From Cinclus cinclus (lineage: Eukaryota > Chordata > Aves > Passeriformes > Cinclidae): a stretch of DNA of 64,000 nucleotides. The stretch is taken from assembly GCF_963662255.1 (NCBI RefSeq), contig NC_085046.1, forward strand, positions 52,236,570-52,300,569, read 5' to 3'. The notes under the pieces were generated by a model. That model ran no database searches and was not told where the DNA came from. It was given only the letters and a program-made list of their open reading frames with translations. Below, piece by piece: positions 32,354-43,912 of this stretch. How positions within the stretch are numbered: position 1 is the stretch's first letter; the number at the start of each line of letters is the position of its first letter. The position numbers and the translations under genes were made by a program.

Positions 32354-32961
32354 CTGAAACACAAAAGGAACAATGGTTTCTTTAATATGAAGACTGCCAA
32401 GTCTGTGATGGCATTGCAGGAACACAGCAGGAAAACCACTGGCATCTATGCATCGGAAATGCCTGGGGCAAGTACAGTCCATAGAAGGCACCTGCAAACA
32501 ACAGGACTGGACTACTCAAAGCTAGAATAGCTCTTAGAAAATACCAGAAGTTGTGTAGGCCAAAATCATGTACAATGGCCAGAATGTAAGCAAGACAGGC
32601 GAGAATAGTATTATTGGGAAACGCTGCTTTAACCTATGTGGTGGTTCCAGAGGTCAGTCAGCAAAGCTGCATTAAAGGTAGAGACACTGAGTCAAATTTT
32701 GTAGTCACAACAGATCTACTCTGGCTCCAACTTTGATGTCAGTCCAATGCTGCCTTGCCTTTGGTATAGTATGCTAGAGAAAGCTAGAAATGTCTTGAAA
32801 CTTTGAAGCTTTCATCCTGCTTCTAAAAAAACTCACCTTGCTGCTTGTGTTGTTTAAACCAAATCTTCACTGATTTTGAGTCAAGAAGGAAGAAACATTT
32901 AATAATTATGTAGTCTGTAGTGTTGTCTTAAACAAGTGATTAGTTTTGTTGGCACTCTTAC
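32354..32961 (-). other. HECW1: HECW1 intron inside WW2, 608 nt
   Basis: Phase 0 GT-AG intron splitting WW2 between its first Trp and the SFFVDHN strand. Nothing else was recognised. Confidence 0.85.
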
Positions 32962-33147
32962 CTTGCCCTGCTGGTCAGTTTTTATCTCCCAGCCACGAGG
33001 AAGCTCCAGCCGGGTATCAGCAAACATGTTGATAAAATTTACTAGGTCTCTGTTGTGCTGATACCGCTCAAAATTACGAGCATCTCTACGAATCTTCAGA
33101 ATCATATGCTTCAAGCAGGTACTGTTGGTGAAGACTCGATAGGCACT
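32962..33147 (-). CDS. HECW1: HECW1 exon: helical box remainder and first half of WW2
   Basis: The exon is 186 nt, exactly 62 codons, phase 0 at both ends, residues 712-773. It begins [20 protein letters not shown] and ends [14 protein letters not shown]. The middle part, [20 protein letters not shown], completes the helical box. The first Trp of WW2 is W764. The acceptor is GTCTCACAG|AGT and the donor GGCAAG|GTAAGA. Confidence 0.96.
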
Positions 33148-35915
33148 CTGTGAGACGGATAAGAGAAGGAAAGAAACCCAGTTCTGATGTCAAAACATAT
33201 TTAGTTATTTCATGGGCCATATGCCCAAAGAACTAAAACAAATCTTGTTAGAATCAAGAAACACTTCCATCTCATTGTTTTGATTTGAATGACTACCTTA
33301 CATGCATAATTAAGACATACCAATCTGGAAAGTAAAATATCTCACACATTATGCACAGTTAGCTTGTGCAAGAACTGCCGTTTTAATGCACTTCAAAAAT
33401 GGTCAGCTGAAACATCACACACTCAAGCTGCGTGTAGTTGCCCCTTTCATTTCTTTTACTGGTCGACAGAAACACTGCTTGTGTGCCTGTGCAGTGCCAG
33501 GGAGATGCAAAGACAGCTGTGAACATCTATTTTTTGCTATAACTGATATCAAGATGCGCATGATAGGACTCATGGACTTCAGAGAACCCCAGAGCAGATG
33601 TCTCCATATGAGCTTGCTATCTTTTTTATAGTGACTATACAGCCACAGGACAGGAACAAACACTTTTTAATTGTCTACTTTTAGAAGATGTGAATTGTTT
33701 CCTGGAACACAGTATTTGTTTCTGTTATTTGTTTCTGTGATGACTACAGAGCTTGTCAGATGGAGGCATGCCACCCCTCAGGCAGGGAGTTGTATCTCAC
33801 AATGGGCATTAAATACACCTCTTAGGGGAATGTGGCCTGAGGCAGCTCAAGGTGGTGAACTGATCTGATTGCAGAATAGGGGCCCAGTGAACTGTATTTG
33901 TTGTTACAGTGTGCTCAAAGATAGAGCACCACAAAATAATGTGCTGACAACACACAGGCCTATTCACAGGCTACTCTTTGAATACTTCACTTCAGGCAAA
34001 AAGCTCCTCAAGACAGAGTAGGAAACTTCACAAACATCTCCTGAGCCTTTCACTAAAAAGAAAGTGAGTGTCTTGGTTTGCTGGTCAGACCAAAAGATTG
34101 AATTATTACTCATTAGAGTAATAAAGGATCACTGGAGGACTCCTGTTTTCAGTGAAGTGAGCTCCAGTGTGCAGACCTGGAATATGTCCAGAGAATCTGA
34201 CCCAGGAGCTTTGAATTTTCAATTTCTACGTGTGTTTAGTGCATTTCAACCACCAAAATGCAATAAAACATCTACAGGTATAATGTTTGTTATGTAAGGA
34301 TTTATTGTGGCGATACCACTGAGAATGCTCCCTGTAGTACAGGGTCCCTAATTATGACAAGGGCTGGTAAATGTTATGAAATCACAGAGATATGATCTCT
34401 GCCCTGAAGATGACCTGCTTATAACCTGGGAAAGCTGCATGGTCACAGACTTTTAAGATCCCAACCTACCACATAACAAAAGTTGTATTTTGATCTAATG
34501 TATGATCAATGACTGTCTTGAGTATCTCTAAGCTGCATTAGGGAAACAAGGAGTGCAATCTAGTTTTATCTCTTCATGGAAATAAAATATCTGAAAAATG
34601 ACAGCCTATCCCTTTTAATTCTAACTGCTGGATAATATTTTCCAATCCCAACTTCACTGGCATAATTAATAACTTGAAATTTTAATAGGGGCTTGTGGTT
34701 AAAATATTACATTCAGGTTAAGGCAAAAGTCATGTGGGCCATTATTCCTGTACAAGTGGTATCTGTGCGACCATTAGACAGATGTTTTAAGAGATTATTC
34801 TGGTTCTCACATTAGAGACATGTTTTAAAGATAAAACTGAAGGCCTCTTTTTGCCTTTTTTTTAAATTTCAATATAATTGGGATTTAGTCTCTTGTGAGC
34901 TGTTCTTTACACAACTATGGAATCAGTTGCTCATTTTTCCAACAACTATGCTGATCAGAAATTAAATTGCTCCCAGCTATAAATCATCATACATCACCCT
35001 GCCAATGGAAGCAATTATCTGCACTCCATAACCTAGTTCAGGGAATGTCAGATGAGTTAATGCATCCCTTCCTTGTCAGGATCTCATGGGCGATAATCTC
35101 TGGCAGATGCTTGGATATGGACGACTGGCTTCAATCCACAAAGTGCCACAGCCAAAACCTGATGCCTACAGTTAGCTAACAGACTGTGCTGAGGCCACTC
35201 TCAAAGTATTTTGCTTTCTTTTCCTTTTGAAAAGGAAGGTCATTGCTACCCAGAAATGGATGACTTTCCAAACAGTCAGAATTCATGTTTATATGGCAAA
35301 CTAGGACTGCATCTCCTTGTGGGACTTCCCTATCTGCTTCCTCCTGATACTACATTTTTTCCACTCCCCTCCAGGGTTGCAAGAAAACGGAAAAAAAAAA
35401 AAAGTTACTTGAATTTTGAAAATTTGTTTTTATTTGTGCTTTTTCCAAAATAGCTACACTGACACAAGTCAGTATTTCTTTCACTCAGTTATGCCTGCTC
35501 CCTTTCTGGGAAAACAAACTGCAAAAGTAAATTTTTCTCCCTCCATTTCCCTGAGACTTGGTGGTATCTGGGTAAGATTTCTCAAGATGTTGGATCAAAA
35601 GGCAACAACTTCACTGCCTGCAGCAATAGACATCAGAACCAACCAAGCTGAAACCAAGGGTTCCTGCTTGTTCTGGGAGGATAACATTAATGAGCTTCTC
35701 CGTACCATGGAATCTCCTGTGTGAGGCAGAATCCCAGCAAGTGCCTCCTTGGAGGAGCCTGGCTGTAGTGCTGCCTGCCTGGTCTGGTACTCAGAAAGGA
35801 CAACTGAGCCCCAGGTCACACAATTCAGACTGACTATGCATTCTCCCTGAAGGTCTGGGACAGCACTGGGAGCTCAAAAATCAATAATGCGAGAGAGCAA
35901 ATCATCATTACTCAC
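33148..35915 (-). other. HECW1: HECW1 intron, 2,768 nt
   Basis: Phase 0 GT-AG intron splitting the helical box. There is a poly(A) run near 35390; nothing else was recognised. Confidence 0.8.
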
Positions 35916-36037
35916 ATAGTTTGCATGCAGCACAGTGAAGAACTCAGGATTGGTGATGAACTTCACAGCTGGAGACTGCAGCAACAAGGTGATTTTTTGA
36001 GAATTCACAGGAGAAAGGGAACCTTCCCTCCTAATCT
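35916..36037 (-). CDS. HECW1: HECW1 exon: start of the helical box
   Basis: The exon is 122 nt, phase 1 in and 0 out, residues 671-711. It contains [20 protein letters not shown] and [15 protein letters not shown]. This is the first part of the HECW-specific helical box between the two WW domains. The acceptor is TTGTCCAG|AGATTAGG. It is preceded by about 150 nt of sense sequence made only of T and G, a very unusual polypyrimidine region (see findings). The donor AACTAT|GTGAGT is good. The length is not a multiple of three, so skipping would shift the frame. Confidence 0.95.
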
Positions 36038-38716
36038 CTGGACAAAAAAAACCCCAAACAAACAAAAAACCAAAACAAACAAAAAAAAACCAAAACCAAA
36101 ACAAACAAACAAACAAAAAAAACAAAAACAAAAACAAAACAAAAAACAACAACAAAAAAAAAACAAACAAAAAAAAAAAACAAAACACAAGCCACAGAAT
36201 CTTATTAATGTAGTGGCAAACAAAGTCTATTACTTAATCTTTCAGAAACAGTTGCAAAAGTGATGATAAAAACCCAACCAACCACCTGGCCAATGCACCT
36301 ACCTTGGCATTCCCAAGACAATCCTGCTGGCAAACTGACAGATGTCCTTATGGTTAGTAATGCAGTGTTTACCACAGCAGCTGCAGGAGCTGGATGGTTT
36401 CCTGTACTGTAGCTTATGAAACTCTGGATCAAGTCTGCTGCTGTCCCTAAATGTAATGTGACCTCATTGGTTTTCACCAGCTGATGGTTTGGTTCAGTCG
36501 CCCAGGTCCACTCTGGTTTCCCTTGCAGCTGATTTTAGAGAAATGTGATCTCCCAATCCAGCATCACCCTTTACTTTAATTGCATTGTTTTTGACAAGTC
36601 TAAGGTTTTGGGGACTTGTACGGTAAAGAAAACAAAGCCAAACAAAATTGCTGTATTTTTAATCTGTATCAATTAATGAAGCATAGGAGCAGAACTGAAC
36701 ATCCAGAATGTAGCTCTGTAGAAGCAGAAATTCCCCATGTTCTTTAGCTACCAGAAAAATTAGTCCTACCTTTGAACTATGGCTTTGGTGTTCTGGCATT
36801 TTGAAATAAAGCCAGATTTTATTTGAAATCCAAGAAAATTGGATGCAGATGTCATCAACAGAATAAATACAATTTCACGGGTTCTTTTTTCTTATCTGTT
36901 GTAATTTCTTTTTTCTTCATGCTGCACTCATCATATTATTTTATCCATTCAAAACTGCAGACAGGATCAGTTGCTGGAGTTAAATTGATTTATACTGGTT
37001 TAGAACCTGGATTAATGTGCCTTAATTGTATTCCTTCTGAAATTTTTCATTTAACTTAAAAGACAAATAGCAAATGTATAACACTGCAGCTTTTTCTTTC
37101 CCTAATGCATTTACACCATCACTGACTTTCTAATTCTTGGAATTTTATACATTATTGATGTTTTCTTCTAGAAGCAATGCAATTATCTATAGCAAAAACC
37201 GTTTCCTAATAACTTACGGAAAGATTTATCACACTCATTAGCTCTTTAAAACAAAAGAGTGTGTGCTAAACAATAAACTGAAATAAATACTTAGTGGTGG
37301 CAACTCCTATTAAATTACCATTTTATTGTCTATGATAATAAATGATCGTACATATTACATGCAGTGGCTACATTACTTATAAATACTAATAATACAATGT
37401 GTACCTCATTTCCACTTCTCTACCATAGAGAACTGGGATCTCCTTTTAAGATCCACTCTAGGTGGAAGTCTCCCTTCAATTGCAATGCAAAAGATGACAA
37501 GGCAACTTTAAGCATCAAATGTTAACTATCCTTGGCCAAAATTGATTTTCAGCAAAACCTAATGGATCAAAACAAACAAAACTGAATACTTTTCTAAACT
37601 TGTTAAAAAAAGTTTATTATTCCTCTATGTAATTTTTCCTATTCAACATGGAAAACTAAGAAAATTCAAGCAGATACTGTGTTGGTTCTTTCCCATTATC
37701 AATCCTATTTACAGAGGGACATCAAAAGGATAGCAAGAAGTTGCATTTACTCATAGCAGACAATATAGAACACAAAGTTAGGTGGAAGCAAGAGAGATCC
37801 AAAGGAAGAGAATGGGTGAATCATTCTGCTGGTGTTAACAAAGCAGGGAGTTATTATTGCATGGCCTCTTGCAACAAACACTTAAGACAACAGTTTCCCA
37901 AATATGTTGAGAAAACATTTTTAGTAGGTGTGTGACTACCACCAAAAGAAGTGGAAGAGACCCCTGCCATCCCATAATGCCTTGGGTACACATCTTCCTC
38001 TTCTGCTTTGTAGTGACACTCATTCTTGACTCCTTATATAACAAGCCAGATAAAAGATCCAACCTGGCTGTAAAAGACAAGGACAAGAAGCCAGGCTATT
38101 TTTCAGGCAGTTCAGTTCTCCACTGTGGTATGGGGTCCTGTCACATAAATTAGTGGTGAGCAGAAAGACAGCTGTGCCTTCTTGACTGACAGCCCACACT
38201 TAGGCCAGCTCACTGCTATCACAAAATCACACCTTTAAAAACCACAAGTATTTCATACATAATGTCAGGGCCACTGCAGGTGCAATCTCATGGACAAATG
38301 TGGCAGTGCAGAAGCCAGGCCTAGAGAAAATAAACAGCAAATGACTCAAGCTAAAAATTACATGGCCACAAAAACAAGACAGCACCATTTTTGCAACTAT
38401 TAGATGAACAGTACTCATCTAATAGCTGTGAAATGCCTCTTTCATTTTAGTTTCAAATGGCCCTTTACTAAGGTAAGAATACTTTGTCTTAGTAGTTGCT
38501 AAAGAAGAAATGAAACTGTTGTAATCCAGCTTTGCACTTACAGCTTCACAGCTAAAAACTGTATCTTCAGGGGTTTTTTGTTTTGTTTTGTTGATTTTTT
38601 TTTAAATTAAGTTTTGCAACCTGGTATAATAAAATTCCAGTCTCCCCTAGAAATGCAGGCTTTCCCAGAACTGAATGGCACTGAACATGCCACTTAGAAG
38701 CTTTGTTGCCCCATAC
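36038..38716 (-). other. HECW1: HECW1 intron with a T/G-only acceptor region, 2,679 nt
   Basis: GT-AG intron. Its last 160 bases contain no A on the sense strand apart from the terminal AG (see findings). The part at 37100-37400 is very AT-rich unique sequence. A T/G-rich run lies near 38570-38603. Confidence 0.85.
36042..36190. repeat. A/C-only low-complexity tract, (AAAC)n-like, directly upstream of a splice acceptor
   Basis: For 149 bases the plus strand contains only A and C, mostly A-rich AAAC, AAC and A-run units. On the HECW1 sense strand this is a T/G-only tract that begins four bases before the exon at 36037. It may have grown as a microsatellite from the polypyrimidine tract (inference). 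Confidence 0.95.
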
Positions 38717-38847
38717 CTGGGCTTGGCTGGGAAGGCTCTGCCTCAGAGTCACTTCCTCCTCCAGTGGGAACTCTCTCCACCCTGCTGTTTACCACAGCAT
38801 CATCTTCAGTCCTCTCTGTTGCGATGGTTCGCTGGATGTTTTGGTAC
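38717..38847 (-). CDS. HECW1: HECW1 exon: spacer between WW1 and the helical box
   Basis: The exon is 131 nt, phase 2 in and 1 out, residues 627-670. It begins RYQNIQRTIATERTEDD and ends GGGSDSEAEPSQPSP. The acceptor is ACTCTTAG|GTA and the donor CCCAG|GTATGG. As I recall, human HECW1 has a longer Gly run here, so this is a variable acidic/Gly spacer. YQNIQRTIATER is conserved and distinguishes HECW1 from the HECW2 wording at this place. Confidence 0.93.
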
Positions 38848-39517
38848 CTAAGAGTACCAAATGAAGGAAAGGAATAACAAGATTTAGTTAACACAGGTGC
38901 TTTCTGTTGCTCTCTACTTTAACAATCAGCATTGTTCCTGAATGATTCCAATATTTCTATCTCCAGTGTACAACAGAGTAAGAGCACAGGTGGCTTTTGC
39001 AGCTCGTGCAGCTGCTCACATTTGGGTCAACCAGTAGTCTGCAAACTTGGCATTTTTCAGACTAACAAACAGCCACAGAGAGTGTCAAGTCAGGAATACT
39101 CAAACTTTAGACACATATTTAGGCTATGTGTTGCTACTTCAAGGTTTCCCTTTAAAACATCTGGACACCTGGAACCTAAAACTAGAGGTGGGTCATGGTT
39201 CCTCCTCTAATTTAGCCTTATGGAAGCATTACCAATGAAGTAAGGATCAACTCTGTGATGCACTGATTAACTTTCAGTCTCTCTTATTAAATTATTGGAT
39301 TGCATATCCTGAACCCTGAAAAGGTAAAGGAGCCCAATCCTAAATACTTAACCTGATGAAGAACAAATAGCCTGGAGTGTTTTGAATTCACACTACAGAA
39401 ACCAAACTCTCCTTAACTTGTTCACTCAAGGTGACAAATAAATTGGTGAACACGTTTTCTTTGGTTCTACTGGCAAATTATGAGTATATCTTATGTGTAT
39501 TATAAAGGCATTTTACA

Positions 39518-39594
39518 CAGAGAGAGAGAAGGAAAAGAAAAAACATAAAGAGAAACATAAGGAGAAAGAAAGAACTAGAAAGAGAAAGAAAAGC
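39518..39594. repeat. Purine-rich low-complexity stretch
   Basis: An agagagagagaaggaaaag run continues as GAAA-rich sequence for about 75 bases. It is intronic; nothing else is recognisable around it. Confidence 0.85.
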
Positions 39595-40965
39595 AAAACT
39601 AGACAACAGACTCTCTTAATTATTTTAATTATCTTTTATTCAATCCCAGTATTTTTAATCCTTCTTTCTTAATGGCATTTCCATGTGTATTTGAAAGAGG
39701 ATGGCTTTACTGCCTGCTTTTAATATGATCCAGCATTGTTTGTCTTTCATTTTTCTGACTTACACTCTTTTCTTTCCACAGCTCAAGCTCTGATTTACAA
39801 ATTTTACTTACTTTCTCTCTCTTTATTTGTTAATGCACACTTTATTCCAAATTAGAAGTTAGTCATGAGTAAGTTCCTTAAAGTGACACAGGATCACTAA
39901 AGACAAGAGTTAGGGTATGGCTTTTTGATGTCTCAAAAGACAACATCTCCAGTAGCTCACTTCAACCCAGTCTTAGGCAAAAGGGCTGGAGATAATTAAG
40001 AAAAAATAATTAAAGTTTTAACAGATTTATACTAAAATTTCACAATGCTATGTGTCCACCTCCAGTGCTCAAAATCATTTTAAGCTATATTTAGTGTACA
40101 TTTTGATAGTTTAAGAAAACATCCATTTTTACAAGGAAATTCTGATAGCAGGTTTTGCAACAGCATGAATTTACTGTTTTAAACCCTCTTGTTTTAGACC
40201 TACGTTTTACAGCTTTATTCACTTGACTGCAGGCAACTGAATCAACTTTCCATTCCAGTACTGGAGGAGTTTTACAACACCCACATGCAATAGAAAGGAA
40301 AGGAAAAACCAATCACAAAAACCCCCAAGTTCATATAATCAAGGGATATAAGCACACATATAGAAAAACCCTGTACCTTCAATTTAATTAGATGGTAGAA
40401 AATCCCCACTGGCAAACCTCAAAGAGCAATACCAGCTGTATGCCAACAAAAGGCTATGCATTTCTTTTGCGCCTCAATACTATAAAATCACCTTATATAA
40501 ATACCAAGAAATGCCAAAGTAATTGGAGAAAACACTGGAAGTGCAAAAGTTATGGGAATACCTCTGGAAATTTCAGTCTCCTTTCAAAGTGATTTGTCAA
40601 AGAAATGGAGCTTATGAAATACCACACTGCGGCTGTCCTAACCATGATGGTTATAATTTCTTATGCTGATTATTACCTTTCAAACTAGTGCAAAGTCTAG
40701 ACATACATATGCTGCAAAGTATCCTTTCAACAAAGCTTGAACAACAAGGGCTGTTATCTGCTTGGCCAACAAGTAAGCAAGTCAGGTAGAGCTGCAGAAA
40801 ATGAACAAAAGCCTTCAAAATTAGAAGTCTAATGGATGTCTCTCTGGTGTTTTCCCAACACCTGAATTCCAGTTTTGCATTCCCTGTATCCTCAAGTGGC
40901 TCGTACAGCTAAAGGGAAGCTTGGAGTACAGAATGAAAGCAGCACTAGGTTTAATCACAGCTATG

Positions 40966-41001
40966 TTTTTTTTGTTTTTTTTTTTTTTTTTTTTCAAGCT
41001 G
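40966..41001. repeat. Poly(T) tract
   Basis: Two T runs (8, then more than 20) broken by one G. On the gene's sense strand this is poly(A). No polyadenylation signal or retrocopy body was recognised beside it, so a mobile-element origin is unproven. Confidence 0.85.
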
Positions 41002-41105
41002 AATTTCCAAAGCTTTGTGGTTTTGGCTGGGCTGGAAATACCAAGCTTCTTTGTAATATTTCGGCCTTTCTATTCCCTTCCACAAATTAAACCAGGAAGC
41101 CACAA

Positions 41106-41136
41106 AAAACCAAAACAACAACAACAACAACAAAAA
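41106..41136. repeat. (CAA)n microsatellite
   Basis: aacaacaacaacaacaacaa within an A-rich stretch, about 100 bases from the poly(T) tract at 40966. Confidence 0.85.
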
Positions 41137-41879
41137 AGTAAATTTGTTTAAAAGAAAAGTCACCAAGCTTTTTGAAACTGCAGAGTGATGTTGAGTCCAA
41201 ATTTTGTTTGAGGTTAGAGCAAAAGTTCAAGCTGCTGCTAATTCTATCAGCAAGGTCTTTGCTTGCTGTTGCCTCGCCTAAAATGATTCTCAGGTGTGCT
41301 TGCTGAAAAACATTTCAAATCATTAAGTTTGAAACACAACAAAATAGTACTTCTGAAATGAGGGCTTAAAACAAAGTACAATCCTCCACAGTGTTGATAA
41401 TAACTAATGAAAAGTAGCTTTCCTGACTTGTGGAGACATGAAATAACTGAGATTAGATTTAGGACTAGAATAACTTTAAAAATACAACAGCCAGGTTAAA
41501 GCTACAGAAATTCCTTGCCACTGGGCAAATGCTCAGGAGATTCAATATGAATCCTTTTTCTTGGAATCTTAGGAAAAGTTAACAGGTAACAATAGGTGAT
41601 CTTTGTATTCAACTTCTCAAATCAACAGAGCTCCTTGGCAGAGAGGAGACAATCACCAGCTTTTTTCCTTAGTCCCAAGAAGCCATGACATTTCATGTTT
41701 AATAAACAGTGAAGTCTCAGTGGAACTTGCGTAAGTAGAGATTTGCCACTGCTGAAAACTCTCCATACTTCTCCCTTTGTAACTGGATATATGAATACTA
41801 AAAATTGAGAGGTTTGAAGAGTATCAATCTTACTAACTCTCATTTCCCAACCCAAACCAGTGACAACCAAGTAATATCC

Positions 41880-41903
41880 AAGACAGACAGGCAGACAGAC
41901 AGC
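41880..41903. repeat. Short (GACA)n-like repeat
   Basis: agacagacaggcagacagac, an interrupted tetranucleotide repeat in the intron between the WW1 and spacer exons. Confidence 0.75.
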
Positions 41904-43495
41904 CTACATGAAAACACTGAATAATACAAAGGAAGGAAGTCACAAAGACAATGCCTACCCTTCAGTTTCTGCTGTGATAGCTGATTTAATGATTAACCTG
42001 AATTAATTAGCAGAAGGGTAAATCATTCTTATAAGTACTTATTCCTTTCATGGTTGCTCTGCACTTACATGAGTTCAACCTCAAAAAAAAAAAGAAAAAA
42101 AATAATTATGGTCTCCACAACAGCTTTCTGGTTTCTGTAGTGGATAATTTGCTTAAGTGGCAGCCAAATAGTCTGAACTTTGAAACTCTGACATGGCTAA
42201 AATCCCTCTTGAAGACCAGTGCCAAATGGCAGAGAAGTCATGTAAATCCCTTGAAAGAATCTACATTAAACCTTCACTTTCTTTAGGGGTTTTTTTTGTT
42301 TGTTTGCTTGTTTGTTTTTTTTAATACTAACACGGCATCTTAAGGCTTTATGAGCAAACCTATAATGAAAACAAATACCGAGCAGGCTCTCTTATTTCCT
42401 TCTGCAAGACATAATACATGTTGTGAAATACTACTCAAAATAATTAATTTTGGTAAAAGAAGGATTATTTTTCGAGAGCGTGTTGATGGTGTCAGCATAA
42501 ATTAATGGCCCAGTTCTCCCAGACTGCCTCATTCAGGGCACATCAGCTACCAGATTATTCCAAGTACTCTGAAAAGAGCACTTTTAAACTCTGCATCATT
42601 CTCTCAGCTGCAGATCTTTCTCTTAGCACAGAAGAAAAGGCCAAAAAACTTTTGTGGAATTTTACATGCTATAAGTAAAATATAATTTCAGTCTTGCTTA
42701 TTCTTTTCTAGAAATGGCATCATTATAGTAAGCAGGGAATTAAAAAAAAACCCAAACTCTCTTTTTAAGCAAAAATGGAAGATTTTTGACCAACTGTTTA
42801 TTTTTCTTTCCTCTTAAATTCAGTCCAAAAAGCAAGCATGACAAGAAAATTATAAACAAATCTATGAGTGGACTAGTCAAACAAAGCTAAAATATAAACA
42901 GCTTTAACAGGTATCTCAGCCAGCTCAGAATGAACTGACAGATTTACAGGGCCCAGTGCAACAGTAAGCAGACCTGTCTACCTCTAGAAATGTGCACAGT
43001 CCTATTAGAGCAGGGCTCTGCCCAAGAAAAGGAGACAGACCTTTCAACAGGCCTAATTAGCTTGGGTATAAAATGCTACACAGATATGGCAGCAATTCCA
43101 GTAGCAGTCAGGTCCAAAAAGCTTTTCAGCACAACACTAGCTGACCACCCATCAATACCACTCCTACAGTTAAGTAGCAAAAGTGACTCCATGTTTTGGA
43201 AGAACACTCCCTTTCCTTCTAGTCGTTATTATTTCAGAAAAGTTTTCCAAAATCCTCCTCTTGCTGTTAGAAATGTTTTGCACCATCATTCACCAACAGC
43301 ACTTTTCTTGCAGGTGGGTTTGAGCAGCAGACACCCACAGCAGGCACATCAGCAGGCTGGAAGAGAACTGCAGGAAGGACAAGAACTTGGATGAGGTGGG
43401 AGTCAGTGTGGTGCACCAGAGAAGGAAGGGAGCTACTGGAGCAGTGTAGGAAAAGGAGAGTACAGATGTCAAAGGAATTCAGGTACAAATGCTCA

Positions 43496-43912
<417 letters not shown>

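Noticed and set aside
36005..36223. Minus-strand frame rich in Phe/Cys/Leu reading into the helical-box exon, resembling a membrane segment
   Set aside because: It is a translation of the T/G-only tract before the splice acceptor and not a signal or transmembrane peptide.
40966..41136. Poly(T) tract plus CAA repeat as a possible retrocopy tail
   Set aside because: No polyadenylation signal, no target-site duplication and no recognisable gene or LINE/SINE body beside it.
42990..43394. 134-codon plus-strand open frame
   Set aside because: No domain or homology recognised; intronic and antisense to HECW1.
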